Both the position numbers and the translations under genes were made by a program. Below the pieces are notes generated by a model. That model was given only the letters and a program-made list of their open reading frames with translations. It was not told the DNA's origin and did not search any database. Source: Craspedostauros australis (Eukaryota; Bacillariophyta; Bacillariophyceae; Mastogloiales; Achnanthaceae). From it: a DNA stretch of 64,000 nucleotides. The stretch covers positions 1,798,001-1,862,000 of the forward strand of contig JAMXDE010000012.1 of assembly GCA_026770025.1 (NCBI GenBank). The letters are read 5' to 3'. Within the stretch, counting starts at the first letter, position 1. The number at the start of each line of letters is the position of its first letter. Shown piece by piece: positions 10,501 to 19,924 of the stretch.

Positions 10501-11532
10501 GCTTTCATCATCGTTGCCGAAATTCGCAAAGCCAAAGTCGTCAGTGTCGTTGTTGTCGTTGTTGCCATTGTTGCCGAATTGGTTGGAGTTCCTAGCAGCA
10601 GTCTGTTGGTGCTTCTGCTGCGCTTGAACTCGTTTGCGCGAAGGCTGCCTCGTCATCCTCGATGCTCTGTGGGAGATGCTGCGCTTCGGCAGTTTCGGTT
10701 TGGTGTCATGCGACGAAGTGAACCGATCGATCTCATCGTTTGCCCCGTCACCGTTGCCATTGTTCTCGTCTTCGCCAAAGTCAAGACCCGCAGTGAGATA
10801 CTTTGACATCCGATCTTTGATGTTGGACCGTCGATTAAGCTTGGCGTTTTCCTCTTGTCGTATCCGCGCTTTGGTCTTGCGGACGTTGTGCTCGGACTTG
10901 GAGGAGGGTCCGGAGGCGACGGAGATGGTGTATCGTTTGGGATGCATGGACTGGGTGGCGCTCGAGGATGAACCCATCGACGATAACGAATTGCGCGGTA
11001 TCGTGGATCCTTTCGCCTTGCCTGTCGCCTGGCTTGTGCTGGGACGTGCTGAACGACGGCTGCGTGCGCTGGGTGTGTTGGTAGGATCATGGCCATTGCG
11101 GTCGTCACTTGTGGATGAAGCATTTGTGTTGGTGTTGGCGTCTTTGCCTGTGTCGACATGGAGGCCAGCGTTTGCATCAGAATCAGGAGCACTGCTCGCA
11201 GTATTGCGGTGATGCCGTTTGTGAGGATTCGCTGACGTTCTGCGGCTTGGTGATTCATGGAGCGGAGCAGTCTTCATCGGTGAACTCGCACTCGCGCTTG
11301 CATTCGAACTCGCACGCCTAGATGAAGTCCGCCGTCTGGATGCTGATGCTGATGACGGCGTTGACGCATGCCTGTGGGGTTTGCTTGAGCCTGCGGTTGG
11401 GGTTGAAGGTGAAGGCGACTGCAACTTGGAGCTCCCATGCGGTCTGCGCTGATGGCTGGAAGAGTACACATTCTTGGGATTGTGCATGGACGGTGGAAGC
11501 AATTGATTGTTGTCCATTGCCTTGGGTGCCAT
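7597..11532 (-). CDS. Arg/Ser-rich protein B with C-terminal KGTV amphipathic repeats, 1311 aa
   Basis: Second member of the local family. ATG at 11532 opens the frame (MAPKAMDNN). About 940 residues of disordered sequence come first, including RSRS-type Arg/Ser stretches, a Ser-His-Ser-Gln array (about residues 495-522), Asn/Asp runs and a short Gln run. The shared C-terminal blocks follow: block 1 with W947, R951, Q955, D956, I958, L959 and A962; block 2, the KGSV/VVKDP/KGTV repeats (about 1020-1130), close to protein A; block 3, Y-x3-L-x-S-R-R-T...L-M-D-R-V (about 1147-1166); and the C terminus AWDL. The order and spacing match protein A, so A and B probably arose by tandem duplication. 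The N-terminal arms hardly align. SR-like composition could suggest RNA or nuclear-speckle association, and block 2 suggests membrane or lipid association. Neither is shown. Confidence 0.82.
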   Translation of the reverse strand: MAPKAMDNNQLLPPSMHNPKNVYSSSHQRRPHGSSKLQSPSPSTPTAGSSKPHRHASTPSSASASRRRTSSRRASSNASASASSPMKTAPLHESPSRRTSANPHKRHHRNTASSAPDSDANAGLHVDTGKDANTNTNASSTSDDRNGHDPTNTPSARSRRSARPSTSQATGKAKGSTIPRNSLSSMGSSSSATQSMHPKRYTISVASGPSSKSEHNVRKTKARIRQEENAKLNRRSNIKDRMSKYLTAGLDFGEDENNGNGDGANDEIDRFTSSHDTKPKLPKRSISHRASRMTRQPSRKRVQAQQKHQQTAARNSNQFGNNGNNDNNDTDDFGFANFGNDDESDCTSISDGDSFANDAINDVELSRQLQQGKKTASTMENADVTKKIRPQRYEASLTKTPTKPSRNTSKSHPSPAVTPQKTERSTSMKERPRSPSKSRSAPGAEQHAYSSSRSPSKSGRRNVHSPSKSRASQERHRSPTKRNATQERTKSQAQSQSHSQSHSQSHSQSHSQSHSQSHSQSSRPASRSNPTKEQSHSRPSTSTSSKQQHQQQRPRSKSASASTAREKPRSKSASAVTRDHGDRSRRRSGRDGRSRSGRESPTKSRRQQDDQRPKSRSTNGRERSGSVPLKEDRVRSRSSGRENGRRSNSSTPRMRARSTQRPGNRSTPSVASTPTSTARNDRRSRAPRSRSLGAMSIKRGARARSRRESADAVQKASSMEEESTQDVSIVDEQQQQQGTESQEGDDNAAEDLTGLAANLERQNKSSKQSGVPSSTQSYVGPGRAPLQRQRSRSMGRQPVRSSSRSVGGGVGTDQPADSSRLGHMRGRRSHYGRGSASVTSAGEYTAASQTSGSPGNREKHSSISKSRMSAAGLEDAGALGVYFSDRQKNIQRSRSGESVVSGGSGSLSERYGYDMPPGHSGRSRTGQNANDESQGALFLDDEERLQWTQKRSSVQDKILSDAKQDQLESKSKPLEGDVKNINDADGDGDRNGPDGDSDQPQQKRRSAFQTLAMAMSKTAGVTRSAAKGSVNVVKDPKRAAKQIGSFAKDAAEGTVKVVKDPTIAVKQVARTTVNVTKGTVHVASGVTMGVAKGTLGVTTTVVKGGFKGTTMVVEGTAHGLKHVAKGTANLIIGRDGDDDDREKYDDYYAKDLKSRRTGRMSLMDRVTNTLKEEEEQEGENDDQFDDKLKEAGGNAGGKTSNGTAKTEESSFFFNKSNHGSGEQKPGGKQANKRPFARRKSQNGGAGADDEGEGGGEQFSSGFFGQVAAAKKLGGRRSKSNGRVRGVLPPSAADVMLVPNADFAHRVKAWDL
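9971..10052 (-). repeat. 12-bp tandem repeat inside protein B (Ser-His-Ser-Gln array)
   Basis: On the plus strand the unit GACTGTGAGTGT repeats six times without change from 9971 to 10042 and then decays. On the coding strand it specifies alternating Ser-His-Ser-Gln. The near-perfect units imply recent slippage, so length variation between strains is expected. Confidence 0.9.
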
Positions 11533-13469
11533 CCTGTCGCCGATTCTGTTGCAGGCTCAATCTGTGGGCTCTGGCCGGCGGCACAACAGTGTTGGGTTTG
11601 TGTGGTGGTTGATGGTTGATGGTTGATGGTTGGCAGACCAACAACAACGATAGAGCTGCCTCTCAATTGCGGCAGTACCGGACGATCTTGTTGGGAACAA
11701 ATCAGAAGATGATGGCACACAAAAGCCCTTGTGTGCTGATTTGGTGAGACCGGACAGAGCCTTCTCTGCGGTTGTCACTGTGGTTGTCACTGCGGTTGTC
11801 ACTGTGCTTGTGAGTCTGACGGTGCCTGTGCTGCGATGATCCACGCAATGGAAGCGTGGTTGGGCGCAGAGTGTTGTCGTTGTTGCCTCGAACGTGTGTC
11901 GGTGTTGTTGTTGCTGTGTTCATCAAGAGTGCAGTGCGGGTGTGGTCCGAGTATTCTGCGAACACGATAAGAGTAGCGGTAGAGCGGATCGTACTTCACG
12001 CAACTCGGTTTGAATGTGAATGTGAATGTGAATGTGCGGTGGATTGGAAGATGATGCGGGCGGGAGATGTCCACAGGAAGCCGTCGTTGGTGTCCGTACA
12101 GGAACAATACCACCAACTGACAGGCGTCGCTCGTGCGGCAGCTATGTACTCTTGTGAGAGAAACGCCCAACCAACCAAGGGGGCAGAACAGGAGACGACG
12201 AAGGAAGAATGCGGCCCCTTCCCACACAGAGGCCAAGAGCACTGTTGTACGGGATTGGTGGTTGCGTTGGTCTTGGTTCCGTCCTGGTGAAATTCCGTGG
12301 ACAAAAGCGCACAGATTCCAGCGACACGTTTTCGCTTCTCTCCTCGCTGCCCCAATCGCCAGTTCTTGAACGGATGACGGGAATGTCGCGTGTTCGGAAG
12401 AATCTGTTTCCAGGGATTTGAAGTTTGGTTGTGGACGATGCCATTCGACAACAATTTGGCACGTCTTGTGCAGAATGACAAAACTAGAACTTCTCTTGGG
12501 ACAACTTAGTCCCGTGTGGTGGTCACTGCACTCTGCGCGCCGTCTGCACTCTCCCAACAAACTTTTAGTCATTGGTGGTGTGGACAGCGAAATGACAGCG
12601 ACATCTCGAAGACACGCTATGGCATCATGGGTGTGGGAAGAAGAAGAACGCCAAGACAACCCGCGTCGTGTTTCTTGACACGATACACAACGCACGGCTG
12701 CGATCTATGGGAGTGGAAAACTTCGCCCCCCCATGACAACAACCAAAAGAGAAACACAGCCACAACCAGACACAAGAAGCAGAGTACTCCACAACGAGGT
12801 CCAAGGAGGAGAGAGAGGAGAGACTGAGACATGGGAGAGAGACAACGCCAACACTAATCGCAGAGAACAACAACGCACAAGGCACGCTGACCATTCCAAC
12901 AAATTGACTGGACGGTTTTGACGAAAACACTTCCACCCATCACAACGAAAGCCACCAGCGACGCTTCCTCCCATTCCTTGCAACAAGAGCGGTGGCAAGG
13001 ATACGATTACAACCTACTACTCCACTGAAGAGAGCACGAGGACGAGCACCAAAAGATCGCCGTCACCAAGATAGCCAGAGAGTCAACTCAAAATTGCGCG
13101 CACAATTGCCACAAACCAAGAGAGTCACGAGAACAATTCGGAGCAAGAAACTGAGAGCGCGCCATCCTCCCCCCACCCCACCTTCTTCAGAGATCTGCGA
13201 TCTATGGTATCACATCATACCAGTGTGCCCATACCCATCCCCATACACGCACCAATACACATACGAGCTACCTGTTCGGTGATCCTCTATTGATCTGGCA
13301 ATTCGGCAGTCCCATTGACCCATCCTCTCGACAAGCTCAGCGAGTCCAACGAACTCGACCAACATCCGCATCGCCGCCCTTCGTCTGCTTCCATCCGTCA
13401 TTGTTTCCTAGTGTTATTATACATAATACCACACACACAACACTCGTATTCGCACTCGCAGGGAGCTCG
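11533..13469. other. Divergent promoter region between paralogues B and C, 1.9 kb
   Basis: The B (minus) and C (plus) genes start at its two ends, so it holds both promoters and leaders. Simple repeats include GGTTGATGGTTGATGG (11606-11632), GTTGTCACTGTG-type units (11774-11815) and TGAATGTGAATG (12012-12038). A roughly 300-codon open frame on the minus strand (11799-12695) has random-looking composition and I do not accept it. Confidence 0.45.
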
Positions 13470-16400
13470 ATGCAACACAAGACCATGGGCAGAAGGTACT
13501 CTTCCAAATACGACACTGACAGCGACAGCGACAGTGATAGCGATAGCGATGACAGCTCGTATCGCAGACGACGCCAACGCAAGGCCCTGCAACGGCTCCA
13601 GGATGACAGCAGCGACGACGAAGACATGTACATTGAGGATGCGCCGCCGCAGAAGCCAAAAAAGTCTAAATCAAAGTCCAAATCCAACTCCAACTCGCAG
13701 ACATCGGATGAGGTACCTCCGAAGCAGCAATCCAGGCGGCACAGAGGCACCAACGCGCTCATTGACAGAGCCAAGAACCGCAGCAGGAGCGCGAGTCGAG
13801 AGCGACGAACGAGTCGCAGCGGTTCGATGGGAGCGTCGCGTCGATTGAACGTCCACCTCCACCAGCATCTGCAGCAGCACAACAACAACAACAATGCAAA
13901 CGACGACAATGGAGATGGCGATGGCAACAGCTCTGGCGACGACAACGACAACGCGACTGTCATGACGGCGGCCACGAGCCGATCGAGGATCGGGCGCAGC
14001 CATTCCAGCGGCCCGTACCGCGGTGCCATGGCCGCAAGGCGCCGCGCGCGCAACAATGGCGCGGCCAACGCCAACGATGATGCGGCGGCGAATGACGATG
14101 CGACGGTCGCAACGACGGCCACCAGATCCCTGCGTAGGTCCAATTCCATGGAGCGCACGCCACGCCGGCGTATGAAGCGCGGAGATCTGCTGGCAAATGT
14201 GGCGGGCAGTCACGAAAGCATGCTGCTCAACGACGATGACAACGGCGACGATGACAATGGCACCGTGGCCACCTCGATGACGAGCCGGCGCCAAAGGGCA
14301 GCGGCGAGACGCAGCCACTCACCAGGATCCATGGCGGCGGACATACGCCGCCGGAGATCGTCCAGCCGGGGCGATGTCAACGAGCGGAGGCACAGCAATG
14401 GTGGTAACACCAACACCAATGGCCACAATGGGCTGCCAAGACCACCGCTTCCCATTCCACCTTCGTCGGCGCAAGCGGCTGGTACAGATCCAGTCAGCGA
14501 TGATGCCGATGATGATAACGTCACCACTGCGACATCCGAAACAGCGCGGGCGCGCGGTGTGGCACGCAGTCACTCCAGCGGTCCCCACAATGGAAGGAGG
14601 CGCCGTGCGAGAGCCAGTCTGGATGATGTCATCGGTGGCGACAATGCAAACAAAGCCAATGCAAATGGTGATGATGCAACCGTCGGGACCAGCCGGACGC
14701 GATCGATGCGCCGCAGCCATTCCAGTGGACCATTGAACAGTGCGGTCTCCGGGAGGATGTCGTCAACTCGAAGGCAGCATCAGTCTCGGAGACATCGCAA
14801 GAGCGACAGGCAGAATGAGCATGCCGCACAGACCGACGACGATGATGATGGCGACAATGATGACGATGACGGCACGTACGTCGAAAATGACGATGATGCA
14901 ACTGTCAAATCAAAAGAGGAGGGTGACCTTGATGCAGGAACCCCAAAGTCGTCGCCAAGCAAATCGACGAGACGATCCAAACGCCCGAGCAACGGCGCCA
15001 CGAAAATGAACACGGGGCCTTCCACCCGTTCGCTCTTGGAGGCGACGCTCGAAGATTCACGTGCAGTCTCCGACGATGGCGCTGACCAAGATGATGACGG
15101 CGGCACCATCATGACGATGGGAACAAGGATGTCCACCATGACATCCGGCTCGCGACGGAGTCGGAGCGTCAGTCAATCACGCAGACGGCGTGGAAGCCGA
15201 GCTTCGCGGCGAAACCCTAACATCAGCAGCAACCGGGCAACCAACGCTGACAACGACGGTGATGGCGATGGTCAAGATCCACCATCTAATACAGTGGCAT
15301 CTCCACCAACCCATCAACGAAGTCGGAGCCAGAGTCAAAGCAGGCGCCGTCATCGGCGTCCGACCACCAACAACAGCAATAACAACAACAACAACATTGC
15401 CAGTGACAGCAATGCTGGGAATCCGGACCCTGAAGGCAGTCGCGATCAGTCGCTGCCTCCGACACCGTCAACGCCTTCGGCAGGTGGGCGATCTGCTCGA
15501 CGACCTCCAAACCAAGCGCCAACAACACCGACATCCATATCTAAGGGTTCGGCGCGCCGCTTGGGAAGTTCCTCTGTCACCACGCCGATATCAAGACGCC
15601 GTCGTGGCAGCCGGACTTCGTCCTCTTCTTCTCCTGGCTCTCCAGCGCAGTCGGTGTCAGACGAGGATCTCATTGACAGCTCGGATTTGAACCATGAATT
15701 GTCGCCAGCCGGCGTATCACCACCTCCGCGAAGCCGTGGCCAATCTTCCTCACCACGACACAGGCGCAAAACGGCACGCCAAGGCATGCAGTCTGAGCAA
15801 AACGGTGTCAAATCATCTGCGGCTGAACGCAACTTACCTCCGGTTCCCATGACGTCCCGCCGATCGCGTGCACGAGGCAGCGCAGGTATTGCGGACAAGA
15901 ACAGCTCCCGGCGTGTTGCACGCGCCACTTCTGCAAATTTCAATGCCAGCAACGCATCGTTGTCGCTGACACCAGGACGCGGCGCCTTCAAATCGGACGA
16001 TGGCGCGACGCTGAACTCTGCCAGTTACAGCACGATGGAGAGCGCAGATAGCGATACCGCTGACAGAACAGCACCCGGCCAATCCTCAGGAGAAGCGTCA
16101 GCCCAGCTCAATGCGTCCGTCAACTCCGGTCGCTCGTCCACAGCGCGCACCCGGCGTTCGATGGGGCATTCCTCCATGGAGAGCTTCGATATGAGCTTCG
16201 AAGGCATCAGTCTCGCGAAAGTCGGCAACGAGAGCAGCGCCATGATGTCTTCCTCCCATCGATCCGAGTGGATGCAGGAGCGGCAGGCCAACCAGGAAGA
16301 GATCATGAGAGGCGCGAGAGGGTTCGGCACGGACTCGTCGGGCAAACGACGTTCTCAGTCGTCATCGGGAGGAAGTCGAGACGGCTCTGGCTTTCACGCC

Positions 16401-17102
16401 GACGATGATGACATGGACGCACCCAAGACGCTTCGCCCATCGAAGTCTGGCATCTTCAAGGGCATGGTGAAGCGCGTGAAGTCGGCCGCGAAGGGATCCG
16501 CCAACGCCATCCAGCACCCCAAGAAGGCGGCCCAGCAGATGACGGGCTTCACGAAGGACGTGGCCAAAGGCACCGTGAAGAGCGCAGCCAGCGTCGTGCT
16601 CAACCCAAAGAGCACCGCGCAGTCCGTGATTCAGGTGACGAGAGACACGGCGATGGCCGGGGTCGGGGCCGTCACCGAGACCGCTGCGGGCGTCGTGAAG
16701 GACGCAGCCGAGCTGCTCCAATTCTCCAGCCAAGATGAGGAGGACATACCAGACTACTACCCGAACCAGCTCCAATCTCGCTCCACTGAACGCCAGTCGA
16801 CGACCCTGCTGGATCGGGTGCTGCAAACTGACAGCACGGATGATGATGGCGGCGTCGACCCGGAAGACCCAAATGCAACCATGCGCGCAGCCTCCGACCC
16901 CAACGCTCCCAACGGCGACAGCTTTCACAAAAGCGTTCGCCGCAATTCCAACTTATTCAGCGGCGGCGACGAAGACAACTACGCATCCATGGAGCATTCC
17001 ACAATGGGCGCATCCATGCGGCCAAGACCACAGCTGATGAAGATGCCATCCAGATTGGTGCCAGAGGCCAAGGGCAAGCCGGTGATATCTTGGGAGACAT
17101 GA
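13470..17102 (+). CDS. Arg/Ser-rich protein C with RSHSSGP repeat array and divergent C-terminal domain, 1210 aa
   Basis: Third family member, divergently oriented. The first ATG is at 13470; the second (13485, MGRRYSS) has a better context. The N terminus is Asp/Ser/Arg-rich. Residues about 150-430 hold at least five imperfect units, each made of an acidic Asn/Asp stretch, an ATV-x-T-x-T-R segment, an R-S-[HN]-S core (RSHSSGP in three copies) and an Arg cluster. Block 1 is conserved (W934, R938, Q942, E943, I945, M946, A949). Block 2 (about 994-1087) keeps K-S-A-A-K-G-S-x-N and F-x-K-D-V-A-K-G-T-V-K but then diverges into Ala/Val/Thr helix. Block 3 is Y-x3-L-Q-S-R-S-T...L-L-D-R-V (about 1097-1117). 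The C terminus is SWET in place of A/SWDL. It is the most diverged member, consistent with an older duplication. Confidence 0.82.
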   Translation: MQHKTMGRRYSSKYDTDSDSDSDSDSDDSSYRRRRQRKALQRLQDDSSDDEDMYIEDAPPQKPKKSKSKSKSNSNSQTSDEVPPKQQSRRHRGTNALIDRAKNRSRSASRERRTSRSGSMGASRRLNVHLHQHLQQHNNNNNANDDNGDGDGNSSGDDNDNATVMTAATSRSRIGRSHSSGPYRGAMAARRRARNNGAANANDDAAANDDATVATTATRSLRRSNSMERTPRRRMKRGDLLANVAGSHESMLLNDDDNGDDDNGTVATSMTSRRQRAAARRSHSPGSMAADIRRRRSSSRGDVNERRHSNGGNTNTNGHNGLPRPPLPIPPSSAQAAGTDPVSDDADDDNVTTATSETARARGVARSHSSGPHNGRRRRARASLDDVIGGDNANKANANGDDATVGTSRTRSMRRSHSSGPLNSAVSGRMSSTRRQHQSRRHRKSDRQNEHAAQTDDDDDGDNDDDDGTYVENDDDATVKSKEEGDLDAGTPKSSPSKSTRRSKRPSNGATKMNTGPSTRSLLEATLEDSRAVSDDGADQDDDGGTIMTMGTRMSTMTSGSRRSRSVSQSRRRRGSRASRRNPNISSNRATNADNDGDGDGQDPPSNTVASPPTHQRSRSQSQSRRRHRRPTTNNSNNNNNNIASDSNAGNPDPEGSRDQSLPPTPSTPSAGGRSARRPPNQAPTTPTSISKGSARRLGSSSVTTPISRRRRGSRTSSSSSPGSPAQSVSDEDLIDSSDLNHELSPAGVSPPPRSRGQSSSPRHRRKTARQGMQSEQNGVKSSAAERNLPPVPMTSRRSRARGSAGIADKNSSRRVARATSANFNASNASLSLTPGRGAFKSDDGATLNSASYSTMESADSDTADRTAPGQSSGEASAQLNASVNSGRSSTARTRRSMGHSSMESFDMSFEGISLAKVGNESSAMMSSSHRSEWMQERQANQEEIMRGARGFGTDSSGKRRSQSSSGGSRDGSGFHADDDDMDAPKTLRPSKSGIFKGMVKRVKSAAKGSANAIQHPKKAAQQMTGFTKDVAKGTVKSAASVVLNPKSTAQSVIQVTRDTAMAGVGAVTETAAGVVKDAAELLQFSSQDEEDIPDYYPNQLQSRSTERQSTTLLDRVLQTDSTDDDGGVDPEDPNATMRAASDPNAPNGDSFHKSVRRNSNLFSGGDEDNYASMEHSTMGASMRPRPQLMKMPSRLVPEAKGKPVISWET
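13980..14745 (+). repeat. Degenerate in-frame repeat array (acidic / ATVxT / RSHSSGP / Arg cluster)
   Basis: Five cores are visible at about 13993, 14132, 14308, 14562 and 14706; a sixth, weaker Arg/Ser copy lies near 15155. Spacing varies from about 140 to 255 bp, so this is an old protein-level repeat rather than a fresh DNA tandem repeat. Confidence 0.7.
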
Positions 17103-18247
17103 GAAGCATGGGGAAGACGAACAGGCACAGTGCTGCATGAGCATCTGCACAGCAGTGATACATACCCACTCTACACTTTCATTATATATGCACTCTACTA
17201 TAATGATATTGTAAGAGTAGAGGAAATAAGAGGATGAATGCATTTCGCGTTGGTAGTGATCATCACGAATTTCCTCGCACAAGGTCGAACCTGATGAAAA
17301 TGCAGAGCATTGAATAAGACCACAAACATTACGTACGAGCGCAAATATGATGATGAATCGTCTTGTATAGTACGGTACCACACTATAATAGTATATTATA
17401 TAATGGTAGAGAAGTATCTCAGAATGTCGCAATGCACGCTAATGCAAGGGGTATGCAGAGTTGTATTCAACCGCTCTTTGAGCATCACCACGATCTATGC
17501 CAGGTTGTCTTCGAGCCAGCGAGGTTTCTAGTCTCGTGGTTTTTAGACTGTCGGTCGGAATGTGAGTTGAATCGTGATTTCTGTCTGAAACGATTGTTGC
17601 GATACTTGGTCTTTTTACGCTTAGTGGTCATGTGTCACAACGACTAACCATATAACGACGAGACAAAGATGAGACTTCGTAGGGACATTCACAATGCCTC
17701 TCCAACCAGTCCTGCCGCCAAATCGGAAACCAAACGCGAACCATCAACGTGGGAAAGCGTTGAGTTCCGTTGCGCCTGGCCGTAAAAAGGCGTCAGGAAG
17801 GCAAAACTCGCCTTTTCGTCAGCGTTGTTGTTCGTGGTGTGAAGGAGGAGGTGACACCAAGGGACACGGACAAGAGGAAGGGAGAAACGACTAGACAGAG
17901 AGATGGTGCGAGCAGCAAGGGAAAGAATTGCCACCAGGAAGGAACAGCAAGAACAGCAAGAACAGCAAGAACATCAACAAGAAGGGCTGAGGAATTGCCC
18001 ACAACACCAACATTAGGAACAAGGGGAACAGGAACTGTGTTTGACGTCTCAGAGCGGGTCGATTGAGTGCGGCAGACCAACAGACAAGGCATCCACCAAA
18101 GGAGGCAGCACGCGAAACGGACAGAACGAGAAAGGCACCGGCTCTGGAGCCGAGAGTGGTCATAATCAGCCACTCCCAAAAGTAGTCGTTAGGAATTGTT
18201 GGACACCAGCAGTCCCTACTGGCGCACGTACAGCTCGAGACAGAACG
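17103..18247. other. Intergenic between protein C and the coiled-coil gene
   Basis: Contains AT palindromic stretches near 17180-17215 and 17388-17405 (ACTATAATAGTATATTATA), downstream of the C stop codon, and a GCAAGAACA repeat (17943-17973) in the probable leader of the next gene. The reading frame of the next gene is open back to 18041 but has no ATG there. No separate gene is supported. Confidence 0.45.
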
Positions 18248-19924
18248 ATGCCATCATCCCAAACCACGCCAGCACCCATGAACGCGGCCACGGGGGAGAA
18301 GTCCGTGATCTCGCTCTCGCCTCCGCGATCACCCACCAAGATGGTGCGGCAGTTCGACCATGGACGCGCGGATCCCAGCAAGCCCCGAACGGCGTCCGAG
18401 ACGCATGGCGCAACCGGTGGAGGCGCAGCTCCCAACCCCACCATGCCAGTGATCGGGAAGGACACTCCGCCACGATCCATCCATCCGAACAAGGGAGCGG
18501 TGGCGGCCGGGAGCGCAAGGAAGGGCACGCCCCCGACGCCGGCAACAGTGTCGTCGCTGGCTTCCACACCATCGTCGGTGCTCACGCCCACTCTGACACC
18601 AACGCAGCCTCCGCCCATTTCAGGCCGCGGCGACAGCGGCTCGACCGCCTCCACCGTTCCGATCGGCGATGATGGGTCGTGGTGCTCGTACGGCTCGTCT
18701 TCGCACACGTCCGCATCGCCCTTCCTGCGCCGATACCAGGACATGCTCGCTGCCGCTGCGCAGAAGCGCGACACCGCCAAGCAGAGCAACAGCGAGTCGG
18801 CCAGCAGGCGTCTGTTCGACGACGACGCGGCCCACACCAAGACCGACGAGCACCAGGATGACCGCACGAAGCGCGAAAGCCAGGGCGTCGCTGCCGCGGT
18901 TGCCAAGATCGATGGTCTCACGAAGGACGCGGACAACGGCAAAGTGATCGCCGCCGAACCCAAGACTGGACCTGCCCCGGCCTCGGTGCACTTCAAGGAG
19001 CCCGTCGAGATCGAGCAGACGGCCGACGCTGCGGAGCAGGAAGAGGTCGCCGAGCATGCCGAGAAGGTCCAGAAGCTGCGAAAGAAGCTCACCAAGATGG
19101 CCAAGGAGTACTCCAAGCTCAGGAGGAAGCACTCGGACTTCGTCAAGAACACCCGCCAGCACGTGCACTCCATATTCAAGACCCTGGAGCAGCAGAAGCA
19201 GCACCACGAGTCCTCCCTCGACAGCTACCGTGAGCTGATCCGCATGCAGGACAAGGAAATCGAGATGCTGCACGCCAAGCAGCTCGAACTGCAGCGGCAG
19301 CTCCAGAGGCGCCCCATGCAGCACTCCTTTTCCGTCCCCGTGCAACAACTGCAACGGGTGCAGGAGGAGCAAGAGCTGGATGGCGATGCTGCTGCTGCGG
19401 CTTACGACAATGACGCCTCGCAGCTGCAGGTTCCAGCCTCGTCGTCCGCCTCCACGTCCTCATCAACCGCAGACAGAGAGTCCACTGTCAACGTCGTCCT
19501 CATCAAGCTTGAACCGAATGAAATTGGCGACGCTCGTGGTCGCCATGGTAAGAGCAGCAGCCGTAGCGGCAGAAAGCATCACAAGAAGACGTCCACAACC
19601 AATGCAAGCGGCAGTCCTTCCACGTTCGAGACAGCCATCGAGGAGATGAACAGACTGCGCTCGAAGCAGCAAAAGGACCGCGACCTCCAACACAGCACGA
19701 TGTCAAACGAAGAACGCCAACGGCAGGTTGAGCAGCTCCAAGAGAAGGTCAGAGAGATGACAGCGGCAACGTACGACGCCAGCAAGAACCAAGACGGGGA
19801 GTTGGGGCAGCGAGTTGAAATCATGAAATCCCAAGTCCAGCAGGAGCGTGACCGTATCAAGAACTTGGAAGGTTTGCTCAGCTCGATGGATACGCTCAAG
19901 AAGGTTCCGTTGAAGACGCCGTGA
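18248..19924 (+). CDS. Ser/Pro/Thr-rich coiled-coil protein, 558 aa
   Basis: Unrecognised protein. The first in-frame ATG is at 18248 (MPSSQTTPAP); the frame is open upstream without an ATG, so an upstream exon cannot be excluded. The N-terminal half is Pro/Ser/Thr-rich and includes a better-ordered patch rich in Ser, Gly and aromatic residues (GDDGSWCSYGSSS, followed by FLRRYQDML). Two long charged helical regions follow, at about residues 255-355 (LRKKLTKMAKEYSKLRRKHSD and onward) and 461-553, both with the Leu/Ile/Glu/Lys periodicity of coiled coils. There is no signal peptide or membrane segment. It is probably a structural or scaffold protein that dimerises. Its position next to the Arg/Ser-rich family may be coincidental. 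Confidence 0.75.
   Translation: MPSSQTTPAPMNAATGEKSVISLSPPRSPTKMVRQFDHGRADPSKPRTASETHGATGGGAAPNPTMPVIGKDTPPRSIHPNKGAVAAGSARKGTPPTPATVSSLASTPSSVLTPTLTPTQPPPISGRGDSGSTASTVPIGDDGSWCSYGSSSHTSASPFLRRYQDMLAAAAQKRDTAKQSNSESASRRLFDDDAAHTKTDEHQDDRTKRESQGVAAAVAKIDGLTKDADNGKVIAAEPKTGPAPASVHFKEPVEIEQTADAAEQEEVAEHAEKVQKLRKKLTKMAKEYSKLRRKHSDFVKNTRQHVHSIFKTLEQQKQHHESSLDSYRELIRMQDKEIEMLHAKQLELQRQLQRRPMQHSFSVPVQQLQRVQEEQELDGDAAAAAYDNDASQLQVPASSSASTSSSTADRESTVNVVLIKLEPNEIGDARGRHGKSSSRSGRKHHKKTSTTNASGSPSTFETAIEEMNRLRSKQQKDRDLQHSTMSNEERQRQVEQLQEKVREMTAATYDASKNQDGELGQRVEIMKSQVQQERDRIKNLEGLLSSMDTLKKVPLKTP

Noticed and set aside
11799-12695. Open frame of 298 codons on the minus strand in the B/C promoter region
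   Set aside because: Random composition with scattered Cys, Trp and His, no domain or repeat character, and it lies in the leader/promoter zone of two divergent genes.
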